Made by a program: the position numbers and the translations under genes. Positions 53,108 to 63,720 of a stretch of DNA of 64,000 bases are shown piece by piece. The stretch covers positions 1 through 64,000 of the forward strand of contig CAIXBB010000046.1 in assembly GCA_903917565.1 (NCBI GenBank). The letters run 5' to 3'. The notes beneath the pieces were generated by a model that was given only the letters and a program-made list of their open reading frames with translations, searched no databases and had not been told where the DNA came from. Numbering within the stretch: the stretch's first letter is position 1; each line of letters starts with the position of its first letter. The stretch comes from an uncultured cyanobacterium. Lineage in GTDB: Bacteria; Cyanobacteriota; Cyanobacteriia; PCC-6307; Cyanobiaceae.

Positions 53108-55630
53108 TCAGAAGCTCACCTTCATGCCGCCGCCATAGGTGAACTGGGAGCCATTGGAGAAGACTTCATAGCCAACGTTCGCGTAGAGCGAAGCGTTGCT
53201 GGAAACCTTGACGTCAACTCCGCCTTCCAGCACCAATGTGTTGAGGCCACGGTTCTCCCCCTGAGTCTGGAAGCTTCCCGCCGCAGGAGCGGACGGCAGG
53301 GTCGAGGTCACCGAACGCACCCCGGCCCCATTGGCCAGGGGGTCCACCTGATAGGCCACCACCAATCGCGGGGAAATGGCGGCCGTTTTGGCCTTGTTGA
53401 GGGGAATGGGGCTGGAGGCCAGCTCGAAGCCGAGGGTGCCGACAAGGCTGTTCGCCGTGTTGCCTTGAACCGCAAGGTTGAGCGGCCCGGCTCCACTCTC
53501 GGTGAAGGCGCTCTGCTGGTAGCCACCCCAGGCCACCCCGACATAGGGCTTCAGGAACACCTCGGTACTGGCGGTTGGCTTGGACAGAGGCAGGAGATAG
53601 TCCGCATTCAGAGCCACCGTGTAACCGCTGCCGGAAGGAGACGCCTGGACAGGGGTGCCGCCGCCGACGAAGACGACATTGCGGCTTCCCGTGGTGTTGA
53701 ACGCCGCATAGCCGATGAGGCCACGGACACTCCACTGCCTGGAAGGTTTGTACACGCCATAGAGGGACCCACTGTTCACCTTGGAGGTGACGAAGGCGTT
53801 CGTCAGCGACAGGTTGGAGACAGACGCCGTCCCGTAGCCATAGGCCGCACCCACGGTCCACTTGGCTGAGGGCTGGTACTCAATGCCGTAGTAACTGGAG
53901 AAAATCCCTGAGTCAAAGGAGGCCAGGCCGCCGCCTCCGTCGATGCTGCTTGAGGCGTTGGCCGCCTGGGCAAAGACGCAGATCGGCCTGGGCGATGGGC
54001 TTCCCTTTTTCCCATTCGCCGGATTGACCACCCAACCGGTGGAGGAACAATGTCCCGCCTGATTCATCAGAAGTTCCCGCTGCCGCTTCAGGGTTTCGAG
54101 GCCCACACTCTGAAAGGCCGCATAGGGTTCGGGTGAGAGCGAATCGATCGCGGCGGTGAGCTGGCCGGACGTGGGGAGCGCGAGCAACTGGGACGTGGCG
54201 AGCAGGAAGTCCGAAGACATTCCAGCGGCGGCCGCCTGTCCTGTCGTGAATCCTGTGAAGCCGATGGGAAGGCCGACATTGGTGGCATTGTTGGCACCGA
54301 AAATGGCCAGGGACTGGAACACACGATCGAACGCACCAGCCGTCGCCAGTTGATTGACACCCCCCCGGCCGAGAACTTGCAGGGCAGAAACCGTTGGACC
54401 GATGCCGTTGATCGGCCGCCACTGGACATCAAACGTCCGGGGGTTCCCATCGGCTTCCTGGATCAGGACGGTTCCCGAACGCAGCAGCGCGCTGGTGACC
54501 CCCGTCTGGTTGAGCACGAGGCTGCTGGGGGTCGCGAAGCTGGTGCTGTTGGGAGCAGCAACGATGACATAGGAAAAGCCTGGCCATGGGCTGCCCCCGC
54601 CGTAGGCCGCAAGGGAGGCAATGCCGGTGAAGGAACCGACGCCGTTGCCGACGTTGATCCTGTCATTCTGAGGACCCTGGATTTCCGCTTGAATGGTGCC
54701 CCCATTGAGATTCAGATTGCTGACGGAAATGGCGCCAATGGAGCTACCAGGAGAAATGACACCTCCGAGATTGATGGTTGTCGTCGGCAGAAAACCGGTG
54801 CCTCCAACAATGCCGCCAGGCTGCACAACCAGACCGGAAGACGAGGCGATTGAACCCTGCACCTGAAGGTTGGCGCCACCGAAGACCGTTGTTGCGCCGG
54901 TGTAGGTGCTGGTGCCGGAAAGGGAGAGGGCACCACCGATCTGGCTATTGATGATGTTGAGATTTCCACCGGCACCGGAGAAGACACCGCTCAGTGCCGT
55001 GCTGTTGCCGGCCAGATCGATGGCATTGGTGGGCTGGGTTCCGAGGGTCCAGTTCTGGGTGAACGTGCCGGGCACATCCATCGTCAGCGTTCCCCCTGCG
55101 AACGTGGTGGGGACTGCTGGATTGCTGATCAGATACGTACGGCCGGGAATGATGTTACCTGCAAACGCCGTACCCTCCGTGAGGTTGAACAGGTTGACAC
55201 CGGCAAGACTGAACAGCTGGGGGAAAAAGGTACCGCCCCCAGGATTCGATCCCAGAAAGAGGATGTAGGTGTTTCCACCGACGACGGCGTCGAACCGGGC
55301 GCTGGCGAAGCTGACCCCTGCGGAGCTGCTGCTGAAGTTCCCGAAGACGAAGGTGAACGGCTGATTGACCAGCACCCCTCCCGGTGTGGACACCACCACA
55401 ACGCTCGAACCGGCGCCACTGACGCTGGTGCCGGGGGTGAGGTTGAGCAAGGTCCCTGAGACCGTTCCCGGGGCGGGGATTGATAGCGGTTGCGCCGTGA
55501 AGCTCCAGAGCCAGTCGAGGGCATGGGCCTGGGTCGGCGTCAGCACGGCCGTCGTCGCAACGACGCCCAGGACAGCCTTCAGGGGGACGGCAGGCCGTCT
55601 TGAGCGGCTGTCCTGACGCTGCGACCCCAT
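53108..55630 (-). CDS. Autotransporter-domain outer-membrane protein
   Basis: An 840-residue protein. A signal peptide (AVLGVVATTAVLTPTQAHA) leads to a beta-rich passenger of about 520 residues, including one autotransporter-associated strand motif (LSGTSTYTGATTVFGGANLQ) and LGGVISPGSSIGAISVSNLNL. The C-terminal 270 residues form a beta-barrel with alternating strands (YYGIEYQPSAKWTVGAAYGYG) ending in the usual terminal Phe (MKVSF). It should export its passenger to the cell surface (type V secretion). ATG 55630 is chosen because it precedes a normal signal peptide; ATG 55687 is further upstream. The passenger function is unknown. Confidence 0.9.
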   Translation of the reverse strand: MGSQRQDSRSRRPAVPLKAVLGVVATTAVLTPTQAHALDWLWSFTAQPLSIPAPGTVSGTLLNLTPGTSVSGAGSSVVVVSTPGGVLVNQPFTFVFGNFSSSSAGVSFASARFDAVVGGNTYILFLGSNPGGGTFFPQLFSLAGVNLFNLTEGTAFAGNIIPGRTYLISNPAVPTTFAGGTLTMDVPGTFTQNWTLGTQPTNAIDLAGNSTALSGVFSGAGGNLNIINSQIGGALSLSGTSTYTGATTVFGGANLQVQGSIASSSGLVVQPGGIVGGTGFLPTTTINLGGVISPGSSIGAISVSNLNLNGGTIQAEIQGPQNDRINVGNGVGSFTGIASLAAYGGGSPWPGFSYVIVAAPNSTSFATPSSLVLNQTGVTSALLRSGTVLIQEADGNPRTFDVQWRPINGIGPTVSALQVLGRGGVNQLATAGAFDRVFQSLAIFGANNATNVGLPIGFTGFTTGQAAAAGMSSDFLLATSQLLALPTSGQLTAAIDSLSPEPYAAFQSVGLETLKRQRELLMNQAGHCSSTGWVVNPANGKKGSPSPRPICVFAQAANASSSIDGGGGLASFDSGIFSSYYGIEYQPSAKWTVGAAYGYGTASVSNLSLTNAFVTSKVNSGSLYGVYKPSRQWSVRGLIGYAAFNTTGSRNVVFVGGGTPVQASPSGSGYTVALNADYLLPLSKPTASTEVFLKPYVGVAWGGYQQSAFTESGAGPLNLAVQGNTANSLVGTLGFELASSPIPLNKAKTAAISPRLVVAYQVDPLANGAGVRSVTSTLPSAPAAGSFQTQGENRGLNTLVLEGGVDVKVSSNASLYANVGYEVFSNGSQFTYGGGMKVSF

Positions 55631-55992
55631 GACACCGTTTCGCTGGTGCCGAAAGATAACAAGGTTTTGTTGATGGCCGCCATCCATGTTTCCAGCGCTG
55701 AACAGATGGCTGGAATGGGCCTGTCTACCTGAGCAGCCCTGGAAAATCGCAGCTCCTCAGATGAAGGCGCTGCCCAGGCCCATAAACCATTTCCCCTGGG
55801 CTGTGATATCGGAGCGATGGATGTCCGGCCGCCCCTTCCCTGGGGCCTGAGCCCCTGTCGACAGGGAGCGACCCGCTGACCCGTCCCGCTGGAGCGGCAC
55901 CGGGCCTCCGCTGCCATGCTTCCCAAGCGCCACCACCACGACCTTTGCCAGCCGAGCCTCACCTGCCGCTCCCCCTTCCCCTGCGGGGTCTG
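55631..55992. other. Divergent intergenic region
   Basis: About 360 bases separate the autotransporter and aminotransferase starts and must hold both promoters. A relatively AT-rich patch around 55645-55680 is the best candidate for the autotransporter promoter, but no clear -10/-35 pair stands out. Earlier starts for either gene would shorten it. Confidence 0.4.
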
Positions 55993-57147
55993 ATGCCCGC
56001 CCTGGCCAACAAGACCTACTTCAACTACGGCGGACAGGGCCCCCTGCCAGGGCCATCGCTGGCGGCGATCAGTGAAGCCTTCGCCACCATCCAGGAGCTG
56101 GGCCCGTTCAGCGACAACGTCTGGCCCTATGTGAATCGCACTGTTTCAGCGCTGAGAGAGCGGCTGGCGGCCTGGTTCGGCGTCGATGCCGCGCGGGTGG
56201 CCTTCACCGAGAACGTCACCTCGGGGTGTGTGCTGCCCCTCTGGGGCCTGCCCTGGCAGGCGGGCGATGAACTGCTGGTGGGCGACGCCGAGCACTACGG
56301 GGTGGTGGCCGCCCTCGAGGAGCTGGCCCGGCGCCACCAGCTGCGGATCACCTCCCTGGCGGTGGCCGATCTGGCCGGGGACGTCTGGCCCACGGCGGCG
56401 GCCGTGGGCCAGCGGCTGGAGGCGGCCCTCACCCCTCGCACCCGGCTGGTGGTGCTCTCCCACCTGCTCTGGAACACCGGCCAGACGATGCCGATCGCGG
56501 CGGTCGCGGCCCAGCTGGCCAACCATCCCCGCCATCCCTGGTTGCTGGTGGATGCGGCCCAGTCGCTGGGGAGCCTACCGGTGGCCGAGGCGGCCGCCGC
56601 CGCCGACATCTATGCCTGCACCGGCCACAAGTGGTGCTGCGGACCGGAAGGGCTGGGCGCCGTGGCCTTGTCCGAGCGACTTCTGGAGCTCAGCAGCCCC
56701 ACCCTGATCGGCTGGCGCACCTTGGAGCACGACGGGCCCGGTGCCGGCGGCTACCACCGCGATGCCCGCCGCTTCGAGGTGGCCACCTCCTGCACGCCCC
56801 TGTTCGCGGGGCTGAACAGATCGCTGCAGCTGCTGGAAGCCGAAGGCAACGCGGATCAACGGCTGATGGCGATCCGGGAACGGAGCGGCCAGCTCTGGGA
56901 GGGTCTGCAACGGCTCGGCGGCGTCGACACCCTGCTGGAGGTGCCGCCGCCCGCAGGGCTGGTGAGCTTCACCATGGTGGGTTCCACGGGGGAACCCATG
57001 GATCCGGCCGTCGTCGTGAAGCGGCTGGGGGATCGGGGCACCTGGTTGCGAACCCTGGAATCCCCCCGCTGCGTAAGGGCCTGCACCCACCTGGTCAGCA
57101 CCGTCGGCGAGGTGGATCGGCTGCTGGCTCAGCTTTGCGAGGGCTGA
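55993..57147 (+). CDS. Class V aminotransferase-fold (cyst(e)ine lyase-like) enzyme
   Basis: A 384-residue PLP enzyme: TYFNYGGQGPLPGPSLAAI, AEHYGVVAALEELARRH, WLLVDAAQSLGSLPV (cofactor-binding Asp) and CTGHKWCCGPEG with Lys213 for PLP. It resembles the cyanobacterial cyst(e)ine C-S lyase (C-DES) group more than IscS/NifS, so it may release sulfur from cystine. ATG 55993 is chosen; TTG 55945 is upstream in frame. A decayed copy lies at 58172-59125. Confidence 0.88.
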   Translation: MPALANKTYFNYGGQGPLPGPSLAAISEAFATIQELGPFSDNVWPYVNRTVSALRERLAAWFGVDAARVAFTENVTSGCVLPLWGLPWQAGDELLVGDAEHYGVVAALEELARRHQLRITSLAVADLAGDVWPTAAAVGQRLEAALTPRTRLVVLSHLLWNTGQTMPIAAVAAQLANHPRHPWLLVDAAQSLGSLPVAEAAAAADIYACTGHKWCCGPEGLGAVALSERLLELSSPTLIGWRTLEHDGPGAGGYHRDARRFEVATSCTPLFAGLNRSLQLLEAEGNADQRLMAIRERSGQLWEGLQRLGGVDTLLEVPPPAGLVSFTMVGSTGEPMDPAVVVKRLGDRGTWLRTLESPRCVRACTHLVSTVGEVDRLLAQLCEG

Positions 57148-57195
57148 AAGGAGGCCCCTGGGAAACAAGCCCAGGAGGCCGCGGTCGGCAGCGAC

Positions 57196-58002
57196 TCAGT
57201 TGCCGCTCTGGGCCATGCCGACAGGAATCCTCGGCACAGGGAATCCATTGCTGCCAAGGACGTCCGCAATCATCCGATTGGTATCGAAGTAAACCTGCCA
57301 ATAGTGGTCCGTATGGGTGTAGGGACGGACCGCCAGCCTGGGGCCTCGCTCGCTGAACTCCAGCACCTCGATGTCAGCCGCTGTATTGGGATCCTGGTTG
57401 GGCACAGACTGGATGCCTTCCTTAAGCAGAGCGATGGCCCTGGCAACGTCTGCGCTGTTATCGAGCTGAGCGACAAGGTCAACCCGACGGAAGGGATGGG
57501 AGGAGAAGTTCTGGATTGTGTCGGAAAAGAGCTTGCCATTGGGAACAATGTTGCGAACACAATCGAGTGACTGGACGGATGTGACGAACATGCCGATCTC
57601 CTCGACTGTTCCTGTCACCCCACCAGCGGTGATGAAGTCGCCGACACTGAACGGGCGGAAGACCTGCAGGAAGACCCCTGCCGCGAAGTTGCTCAACATG
57701 CCGCTCCAGGCGGCACCGATGGCGACACCGGCACCAGCCAGAAGTGCCGCAAAGCTTGCTGTCTGAATCCCGAAGAAACCGAGGATGGCGACAACCAGAA
57801 TGACCCTGAGAATCGCGCCCAGGATATTGATCAGATAGCCAATGACCGTGGGGTCAAGTGTTCCAGAGGAAAGGCCTCTTCTGAGGATGCGCAGGGCGAA
57901 CTTGATGCACCAACCGCCGGCAATCCAGAGGGCAACGGCGCCCACCAACTTGAACAGAAATGGAATGACAACGCTGGCAACGACTGGAAAGCTGGCAGGC
58001 AT
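57196..58002 (-). CDS. MscS-family mechanosensitive channel, small type
   Basis: About 268 residues with three membrane helices and the MscS signature: FAALLAGAGVAIGAAWSGML is the pore helix, followed by FRPFSVGDFITAGGVTGTVEEIGMFVTSV and IVPNGKLFSDTIQN. This is close to the minimal E. coli MscS size. It should protect against hypo-osmotic shock. ATG 58002 is preferred to the upstream 58086. It sits between the intact and the broken aminotransferase copies. Confidence 0.9.
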   Translation of the reverse strand: MPASFPVVASVVIPFLFKLVGAVALWIAGGWCIKFALRILRRGLSSGTLDPTVIGYLINILGAILRVILVVAILGFFGIQTASFAALLAGAGVAIGAAWSGMLSNFAAGVFLQVFRPFSVGDFITAGGVTGTVEEIGMFVTSVQSLDCVRNIVPNGKLFSDTIQNFSSHPFRRVDLVAQLDNSADVARAIALLKEGIQSVPNQDPNTAADIEVLEFSERGPRLAVRPYTHTDHYWQVYFDTNRMIADVLGSNGFPVPRIPVGMAQSGN

Positions 58003-58171
58003 CGGCTCAGGAGGTGAACAATTGAATCCACAGCATCGTAACCACGAATCCAACATCCATTGCGTAGTCCTCCCCTGCATTGCCAACGAATCCTAACAGA
58101 GGACCTGCCGCAATGCTCCAGATTGACCCTGGCTGTGACGCAGCCGCCTCTTTTCTCCCCCCACCCCATGC

Positions 58172-59125
58172 TCCCTGGCCGCGATCACCGAGGCCTTCGT
58201 CACCATCCAGCAGCTCGGCCCATTCACCGAGGCGGTGTGGCCCACCATCAACCCGCACGGTGGCGGCTTTAAGGCAGCGGCTCGCGGCCTGATTCGGCGT
58301 CGAGGCCCATCGTGCCGCCTTCACCGAAAACGTGTCGTCGGGCTGTGTACTTCCCCTCTGGGGACTGACATGGCAGGCCGGCGACGAACTGCTCATCGGT
58401 GACGCCGAGCACTACGGGGTCGTTGCCGCCTGCAGGGAACTGTCTCGCCGCCATGGCCTCACCATCGCCACCTTGCCGGTGACGGAGATGCTCGACGGCA
58501 GCAGCGCCGCCGCCAGGCTCGCCAGCCATCCCAGCCGACCCTGGCTGCTGGTGGATGCAGCCCGGTCGCTCGGCAACATCCCCATGGCCGAAGCGGCCCA
58601 TGCCGCCGACATCTATGCCTGCACCGGCCACAAGTGGGGCTGTGGCCCTGAAGGGCTGGGGGCCGTGGTGCTCTCCGATCGCCTGCTGGCGGAGAGCAGC
58701 CCCACCCTGATCGGCTGGCGCAGTCTCGCCAGCGACAGTCAGTCCGCCACCGGCTTTCACAGCGATGCCCGCCGCTTTGAGGTGGCCACCTCCTGCATCC
58801 CGCTGTTCGCCGGCCTCGACACGTCGCTGCAGCTGTGGAGGCCGAGGGGGAGGCCCAGGTCCGTCTGAGGGCGATCCAAAGACGCAGCGAATCCCTCTGG
58901 AAGGGTTTGCGCCCGCTCGCCGGCATCAGCACCCTGCTGCAGGAGCCCCCAGCTGCCGGGTTGGTGAGTATCACCGCCCACTGGGCCAACGGTGACCTCA
59001 TCGATCCCGCCTGGATCGTGGGCAGGATGGGCGAGCAAGGAATCTGGCTGCGCACCATCTATGATCCGGCCTGCGTGCGGGCCCGCACCCTGCAGCGGGA
59101 AGGCATCCAGAGGATGGTTCAGCGC
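58172..59125 (+). pseudogene. Decayed duplicate of the class V aminotransferase
   Basis: The plus strand repeats the enzyme at 55993 in broken form. LAAITEAFVTIQQLGPFTEAVWP (divided here over several codons near 58172-58245) is followed by a frame break. Then comes SSGCVLPLWGLTWQAGDELL to CTGHKWGCGPEGLGAV, with about 35 residues deleted between the two, then a further frameshift near 58840 and GDLIDPAWIVGRMGEQGIWL. The PLP Lys context survives but the reading frame does not. Its 3' end overlaps the end of aqpZ. Confidence 0.9.
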
Positions 59126-59892
59126 TCGCCGGTGGCCGAGGGTTCGAAATCCGGGGTCCGGTACGAGTCGAGGAAGTTCCTGTAGAACCATCCCGCCAGC
59201 AGGGATCCGGCGATCGGAGCCACCCAGAAGAGCCATAGCTGAGCCATGGCGTCCCCTCCCACCCAGGCGGCCACACCTGTGCTTCGGGCGGGGTTCACGG
59301 AAGTGTTGGTGATCGGAATGCTGATGAGGTGGATCAGGGTGAGGGCCAGACCGATCGGCAAGCCAGCGAAGCCGGTGGGAGCCAGGCGATCGGTGGCTCC
59401 GAGAATCACGATCAGGAAAATGAAGGTGAGGATCAGCTCGATCAGCAGGGCGGCCCAGAAGCCATAGCCACCGGGCGAGTGGGTCCCCCAGCCATTGGTG
59501 GCCAGGGGGTTGCTGCCGGTGAGGGCGAAGCCATCCCGGCCGCTGGCGATCATCAAGATCACGCCACCGGCGATGATGCCCCCCAGCACCTGGGCCACCA
59601 CGTAGGAGACCAGGTGGGAGCCGGGAAACTTGCCCCCGGCCCAGAGGCCGAAGCTCACGGCAGGGTTGATATGGCAACCGGAGATATGGCCGATGGTGTA
59701 CACCATCGTCAGCAGGGTCAGGCCGAAGGCGATGGAGACACCGAGAAAGCCAAGCCCCAGAGGATTCGCGGCTGGACTGTCATAGGGGAACACCGCGGCC
59801 AGCACGGCACTGCCGCAACCGCCCAGCACCAGCCAGAAGGTCCCGATCAGTTCAGCAAGAAACTTCTTTGCCAGTGGAACAGCAGGGGCCAT
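59119..59892 (-). CDS. aqpZ: Aquaporin Z
   Basis: A 257-residue channel with six membrane helices and two NPA motifs (Asn76-Pro-Ala in [10 protein letters not shown], Asn200-Pro-Ala in [10 protein letters not shown]). His188 and Arg203 of the selectivity filter favour a water channel over a glycerol facilitator. Its C-terminal codons overlap the dead aminotransferase, which suggests the end was shaped by that decay. Confidence 0.93.
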   Translation of the reverse strand: MAPAVPLAKKFLAELIGTFWLVLGGCGSAVLAAVFPYDSPAANPLGLGFLGVSIAFGLTLLTMVYTIGHISGCHINPAVSFGLWAGGKFPGSHLVSYVVAQVLGGIIAGGVILMIASGRDGFALTGSNPLATNGWGTHSPGGYGFWAALLIELILTFIFLIVILGATDRLAPTGFAGLPIGLALTLIHLISIPITNTSVNPARSTGVAAWVGGDAMAQLWLFWVAPIAGSLLAGWFYRNFLDSYRTPDFEPSATGER

Positions 59893-60181
59893 GCGGGAAA
59901 GGGAGAGTGGTGCTTACAGATCTTCCCATCTTCCGGAGTGGATCTGTCCAAGCGCGGTCGCATGGGCGACACCGGGGGCCTGTGCCAGCCGGTTGACTGC
60001 GGCGTTGTGTTTCAAATCACGGCATCGTCTGTCTCGCTGCCAATCCTGGATAGGGTTTTAACGTCAAACGCTTCAAGCTTGGAGCCCCACGCAGCCCAGG
60101 GCCTGCACTGCAGAGTTGAGCGGTTGCTATTCCTTCATGCCAAGGGCCCTGACCGGAGCCGTCCCTTCGAAACAACGAACG

Positions 60182-60640
60182 ATGCATGTCTCCAGAATGC
60201 CTCTTTCTCGCTCCCCCCTCTTCCCGCTCCTGATTCCCCCGGCGATGATCGCCAGCCTCCTGGCTGTTGCCGGTCCGGGCCAGGCCCTGTCTCCTCAGGA
60301 GATGATCAAGAACGCCGAGAAAGGCTGCCTGGAGAGTGCCGCCAAGGAGGGTTGGCGTGCCGACCTGGCCAAGGTGATCTCGGCCAGGGCCCTCGACACG
60401 GACAAGGTGGAAGTGGTGCTGGATCTCACCAAGGACGGCACCAACACCGCCCGGCTCACCTGCCCCTACAGCGTCAGCCAGGGGGTGGGCAAGTTCGGTG
60501 ACAACTTCGCCAAGTCCATGGCCACCACCGTCAGCGCAGGTGATGAGTTCAAGCCCACCAGGCTCTGGTGGTTGCTGCTGCCGATCGGCCTGGCGGTGAT
60601 CTCCTGGACTGTCCTGCGCGGCCGGGACAGCGCCGCCTGA
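60182..60640 (+). CDS. Secreted, tail-anchored protein of unknown function
   Basis: A 152-residue protein. An N-terminal signal-like segment (LFPLLIPPAMIASLLAVAGPG) is followed by a compact domain with two Cys (KGCLESAAKEGW and ARLTCPYSVSQG), and then a C-terminal membrane helix (LWWLLLPIGLAVISWTVLRG). Similar small proteins occur in picocyanobacteria but I know no function. ATG 60182 or 60197 may be the start. Confidence 0.7.
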   Translation: MHVSRMPLSRSPLFPLLIPPAMIASLLAVAGPGQALSPQEMIKNAEKGCLESAAKEGWRADLAKVISARALDTDKVEVVLDLTKDGTNTARLTCPYSVSQGVGKFGDNFAKSMATTVSAGDEFKPTRLWWLLLPIGLAVISWTVLRGRDSAA

Positions 60641-60668
60641 GTGTGATCGTTTGCCGGTGGGCTGCTGC

Positions 60669-62243
60669 TCAGGAGCCCTTCCGGCGCAGTGCACTCTCCG
60701 CCTGCTCCCGGTCGTCGAAATGGACCTTGGTGGTGCCGAGGATCTGGTAGTCCTCGTGGCCCTTGCCGGCAATCAGCACCAGATCGTCCGGCTCGGCCGC
60801 GGCGATGGCGGCGGCGATGGCGGCGGCCCGATCCCCCTGCACCTCCAGGGCGGTGCCCGGGGGGATGCCGGCCACCACATCCTCCAGGATCCGCTGGGGA
60901 TCCTCAGTGCGTGGGTTGTCGGAGGTGACCACCACCGCATCGGCGAGGCGCGCCGCGATCCCCCCCATCAGGGGGCGCTTGCTGCGGTCGCGATCACCGC
61001 CGCAGCCGAACACACAGATCAGGCGCCCGCTGGTGAAGGGCCGGCAGGCCGCCAGGGCATTCTCGAGTCCATCGGGGGTATGGGCGTAGTCCACCAGCAC
61101 CGCCGGCAGGCGGCGGCCGGCCGGAGCGCTCACCCGCTCCATCCGTCCGGGCACCCCGCGGAAGCTGGCCAGTCCCTCCAACAGCTGGGGGAGCGGCAGG
61201 CCCTGCTGCAGCAGCACCCCCACGGCCTGCAGCAGATTCATCAGGTTGAAGCGACCCACGAGGGGGGAGCGGAACGGCCCCGCTCCAGCAGGGCTGTGCA
61301 GGGTGCCGCTCACCCCCTCGGCGTCCATGCGCAGGTCGGTGACATGCAGATCGACCTGGGGATCCTCCAGGGAACAGCGCCAGCAGAGGGTGACATCGGC
61401 TGCGCCCTGCCCTTCGCCCCGCAGACGCTCGGCCAGGCGCGCCCCCCAGGGATCATCCACATTCACCACCGCACCGCCGGCCAGCAGGGCCGGGCTGAAC
61501 AGCAACGCCTTGGCCTCGAAGTAGGCCTGCATCGACGGGTGGTAATCGAGGTGGTCCTGGGTGAGGTTGGTGAACACCGCTGCGGCGAAGCGGCAGCCGG
61601 CCACCCGCTGCTGATCGAGGGCATGGGAGCTCACCTCCATCGCAGCGATCGTGGCGCCGGCCGCCGCCGCGGCGGCCAGATCCGCCTGCAGCAGGTCGGC
61701 GAAGGCGGTGGTGTGGGTCGCTGTGGCGCTGTAACCCGGCCAGCGGTTGTGCAGGGTGCCGAACAGGGCCGCCGGCCGGCCGGCTGCCGCCGCCAGATGC
61801 TCGATCAGGTAGGTGGTGGTGGTCTTGCCGTTCGTGCCGGTGACGCCGATCAGCGCCAGGCGCCCGCTGGGCTGGCCCCAGAATTCCGCCGCCAGCCGGC
61901 CGGCCCACAGGGCCAGGGGCGGCTCCACCACCAGCACCGGATCACCCGGAGCCGGGGGCCGGGCCGCCGCCGCCGCCGGCCCGATCACCGCCGCCACGGC
62001 GCCGGCGGCCAGCACCTCTGGCCAGAAGCTGCCGCCGTCCACCGCCGTGCCGGGCAGACCCACGAACAGGCTGCCGGGGCCGACGCGGCGAGAATCGCAG
62101 CTGACGCCGCTGACCGTCACCTGGGCCAGGGCACCGGTGGGGTCGGGAAGCGGCGGCAGGCCCACCTGACCCAGAAGCGGCTGAAGCAGCGGTGACATGG
62201 CGGCGCCGGCGGCGTCCGGCGGGACGGAGCTGGCGCCTTTCAT
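60669..62243 (-). CDS. murE: UDP-MurNAc-tripeptide synthetase
   Basis: A 524-residue Mur ligase that adds the third amino acid to the peptidoglycan precursor. [12 protein letters not shown] has the ATP-binding Lys140. [25 protein letters not shown] and [12 protein letters not shown] are present; the DNPR motif selects meso-diaminopimelate. I use ATG 62243; ATG 62198 is possible. The next gene upstream on the same strand is 10 bp away. Confidence 0.94.
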   Translation of the reverse strand: MKGASSVPPDAAGAAMSPLLQPLLGQVGLPPLPDPTGALAQVTVSGVSCDSRRVGPGSLFVGLPGTAVDGGSFWPEVLAAGAVAAVIGPAAAAARPPAPGDPVLVVEPPLALWAGRLAAEFWGQPSGRLALIGVTGTNGKTTTTYLIEHLAAAAGRPAALFGTLHNRWPGYSATATHTTAFADLLQADLAAAAAAGATIAAMEVSSHALDQQRVAGCRFAAAVFTNLTQDHLDYHPSMQAYFEAKALLFSPALLAGGAVVNVDDPWGARLAERLRGEGQGAADVTLCWRCSLEDPQVDLHVTDLRMDAEGVSGTLHSPAGAGPFRSPLVGRFNLMNLLQAVGVLLQQGLPLPQLLEGLASFRGVPGRMERVSAPAGRRLPAVLVDYAHTPDGLENALAACRPFTSGRLICVFGCGGDRDRSKRPLMGGIAARLADAVVVTSDNPRTEDPQRILEDVVAGIPPGTALEVQGDRAAAIAAAIAAAEPDDLVLIAGKGHEDYQILGTTKVHFDDREQAESALRRKGS

Positions 62244-62253
62244 AGCGTGACGC

Positions 62254-62520
62254 TCAACCGACTCCCTGCTTGGTCAGCCAGGCCCGCAGCTGGGCTCCCG
62301 CCAGCCGGGGGGAGACCCGCGGCAGTTCCCGCAGCGGCCTGTCCCCGCTGGCCGCCACCGCCAGCACAGGGACCGCCAGCCCGTAGCGCCCCTGCAGGGC
62401 CGGATCGTTGTCCACATCAATCAGCCGCAGGGGCTGGGGGGGATCCAGAGCCCGAAGCTTCTCCTCGAGGCCCTCGCAGAGACAGCAGCCCTGGCGCGTG
62501 AACAGCAGCAACTCCAGCAT
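62254..62520 (-). CDS. Glutaredoxin-like (DUF836) protein
   Basis: An 88-residue thioredoxin-fold protein: [20 protein letters not shown] with Cys14, Cys15 and Cys17 near the first helix, then [20 protein letters not shown] with the cis-Pro. It is like the glutaredoxin-2/DUF836 family, small proteins of uncertain redox partner. ATG 62520 shares its A with the yidD TGA (TGATG), so translation is coupled. Confidence 0.85.
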   Translation of the reverse strand: MLELLLFTRQGCCLCEGLEEKLRALDPPQPLRLIDVDNDPALQGRYGLAVPVLAVAASGDRPLRELPRVSPRLAGAQLRAWLTKQGVG

Positions 62521-62828
62521 CAGTCGGGAACCGGGTCGCAGCCGCAGGGGGTGAACGGGTGGCAGCGGCCGAGCCGCTTCAGGGTGAGCCAGCCCCCGCG
62601 CCAGGGGCCATGGCGGCCGATCGCCTCCAGTCCATAGGCGCTGCAGCTGGGAATGAAGCGGCAGCGGGGACCCAGCAGGGGCGAGAGCCAGCGGCGGTAG
62701 GCGCCGATCAGGGCCAGCAGCACGGCGGCCACGGCGGCCGAAAGGGCGGCTGGAAACCAGGTGGGACCGCTGCCGCTTAGGGTAGGTGGTTGGCGCTGCA
62801 CGCGCGGGCATCCGGGGTCTTCCAGCAT
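62520..62828 (-). CDS. yidD: Membrane protein insertion factor YidD
   Basis: A protein of about 100 residues whose last 65 are a full YidD domain: [55 protein letters not shown]. YidD aids YidC and SecYEG in membrane insertion. A hydrophobic segment ([15 protein letters not shown]) precedes it. The start is uncertain: ATG 62828 is used, though ATG 62885 and GTG codons further in are possible. Confidence 0.87.
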   Translation of the reverse strand: MLEDPGCPRVQRQPPTLSGSGPTWFPAALSAAVAAVLLALIGAYRRWLSPLLGPRCRFIPSCSAYGLEAIGRHGPWRGGWLTLKRLGRCHPFTPCGCDPVPD

Positions 62829-62893
62829 GCCGCAACCGCGGGCCACGCCGTCCGGCCCCCGGGCCGCACCCTCCACCTCCGTCACCTTCCCTT

Positions 62894-63502
62894 ATGTCTC
62901 GCTACCGCGGCCCTCGCCTGAGGATCACGCGGCGCTTGGGGGACCTTCCCGGTCTCACCCGTAAGGCCGCCAAACGGTCTTATCCCCCCGGTCAGCACGG
63001 CCAAGCCCGTCGCAAGCGCTCCGAATACGCGATCCGTCTCGAAGAAAAGCAGAAACTGCGTTTCAACTACGGCATTTCCGAACGTCAGCTGGTTCGCTAC
63101 GTGAAGAAAGCCCGTGCCCAGGAGGGTTCCACCGGAACCAACCTGCTCAAGCTGCTCGAAAACCGACTCGACAACATCTGTTTCCGCCTCGGCCTCGGTC
63201 CCACCGTCCCCGGCGCCCGCCAGCTGGTCAACCATGGCCACGTGACCGTGAATGGCCGGGTGGTGGACATCGCCAGCTTCCAGTGCAGGGCGGGCGACGT
63301 GGTCGCCATCCGCGAGCGCAAGTGCAGCAAGACCCTTGCCGAAGCCAATCTGGCGTTCCCCGGCCTGGCCAACATCCCGCCCCACCTGGAGTTCGACAAG
63401 GCCAAGATGACCGCCAAGGTGGGCGGCCGCATCGAGCGCGAATGGGTCGCCCTCGAGATCAACGAACTGCTGGTGGTGGAGTTCTACAGCCGCAAGGTGT
63501 GA
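62894..63502 (+). CDS. rpsD: 30S ribosomal protein S4
   Basis: A 202-residue complete S4: [78 protein letters not shown] (the S4 RNA-binding domain). It starts assembly of the 30S body and can regulate its own operon. It is divergent from yidD. A terminator follows. Confidence 0.97.
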   Translation: MSRYRGPRLRITRRLGDLPGLTRKAAKRSYPPGQHGQARRKRSEYAIRLEEKQKLRFNYGISERQLVRYVKKARAQEGSTGTNLLKLLENRLDNICFRLGLGPTVPGARQLVNHGHVTVNGRVVDIASFQCRAGDVVAIRERKCSKTLAEANLAFPGLANIPPHLEFDKAKMTAKVGGRIEREWVALEINELLVVEFYSRKV

Positions 63503-63553
63503 GCACCTCCCACCCCTGACCCTGACCCGCCGCCTTCTGAGCGGCGTGCATCG

Positions 63554-63581
63554 GCGGTCCGGCTTCGGTCGGGCCGCTTTT
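63554..63581 (+). terminator. Rho-independent terminator of rpsD
   Basis: GCGGTCCG (63554-63561) pairs with CGGGCCGC (63570-63577) over 8 bp with one G-U pair, closing a loop that contains TTCGG, and is followed by four T (63578-63581). Confidence 0.82.
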
Positions 63582-63720
63582 GCGTGGGGCCGGCCGGTTC
63601 AGAGGCCCACAAAAGGCCCACCGGGAGCACAACGTTCCTGAAGCCTTCACGACGTCACCGCACCGTCTTCGCCCCGCGGCGATTAGGTATGGGGTACCGA
63701 TCGAAAGAGCCTTTGGTTCG

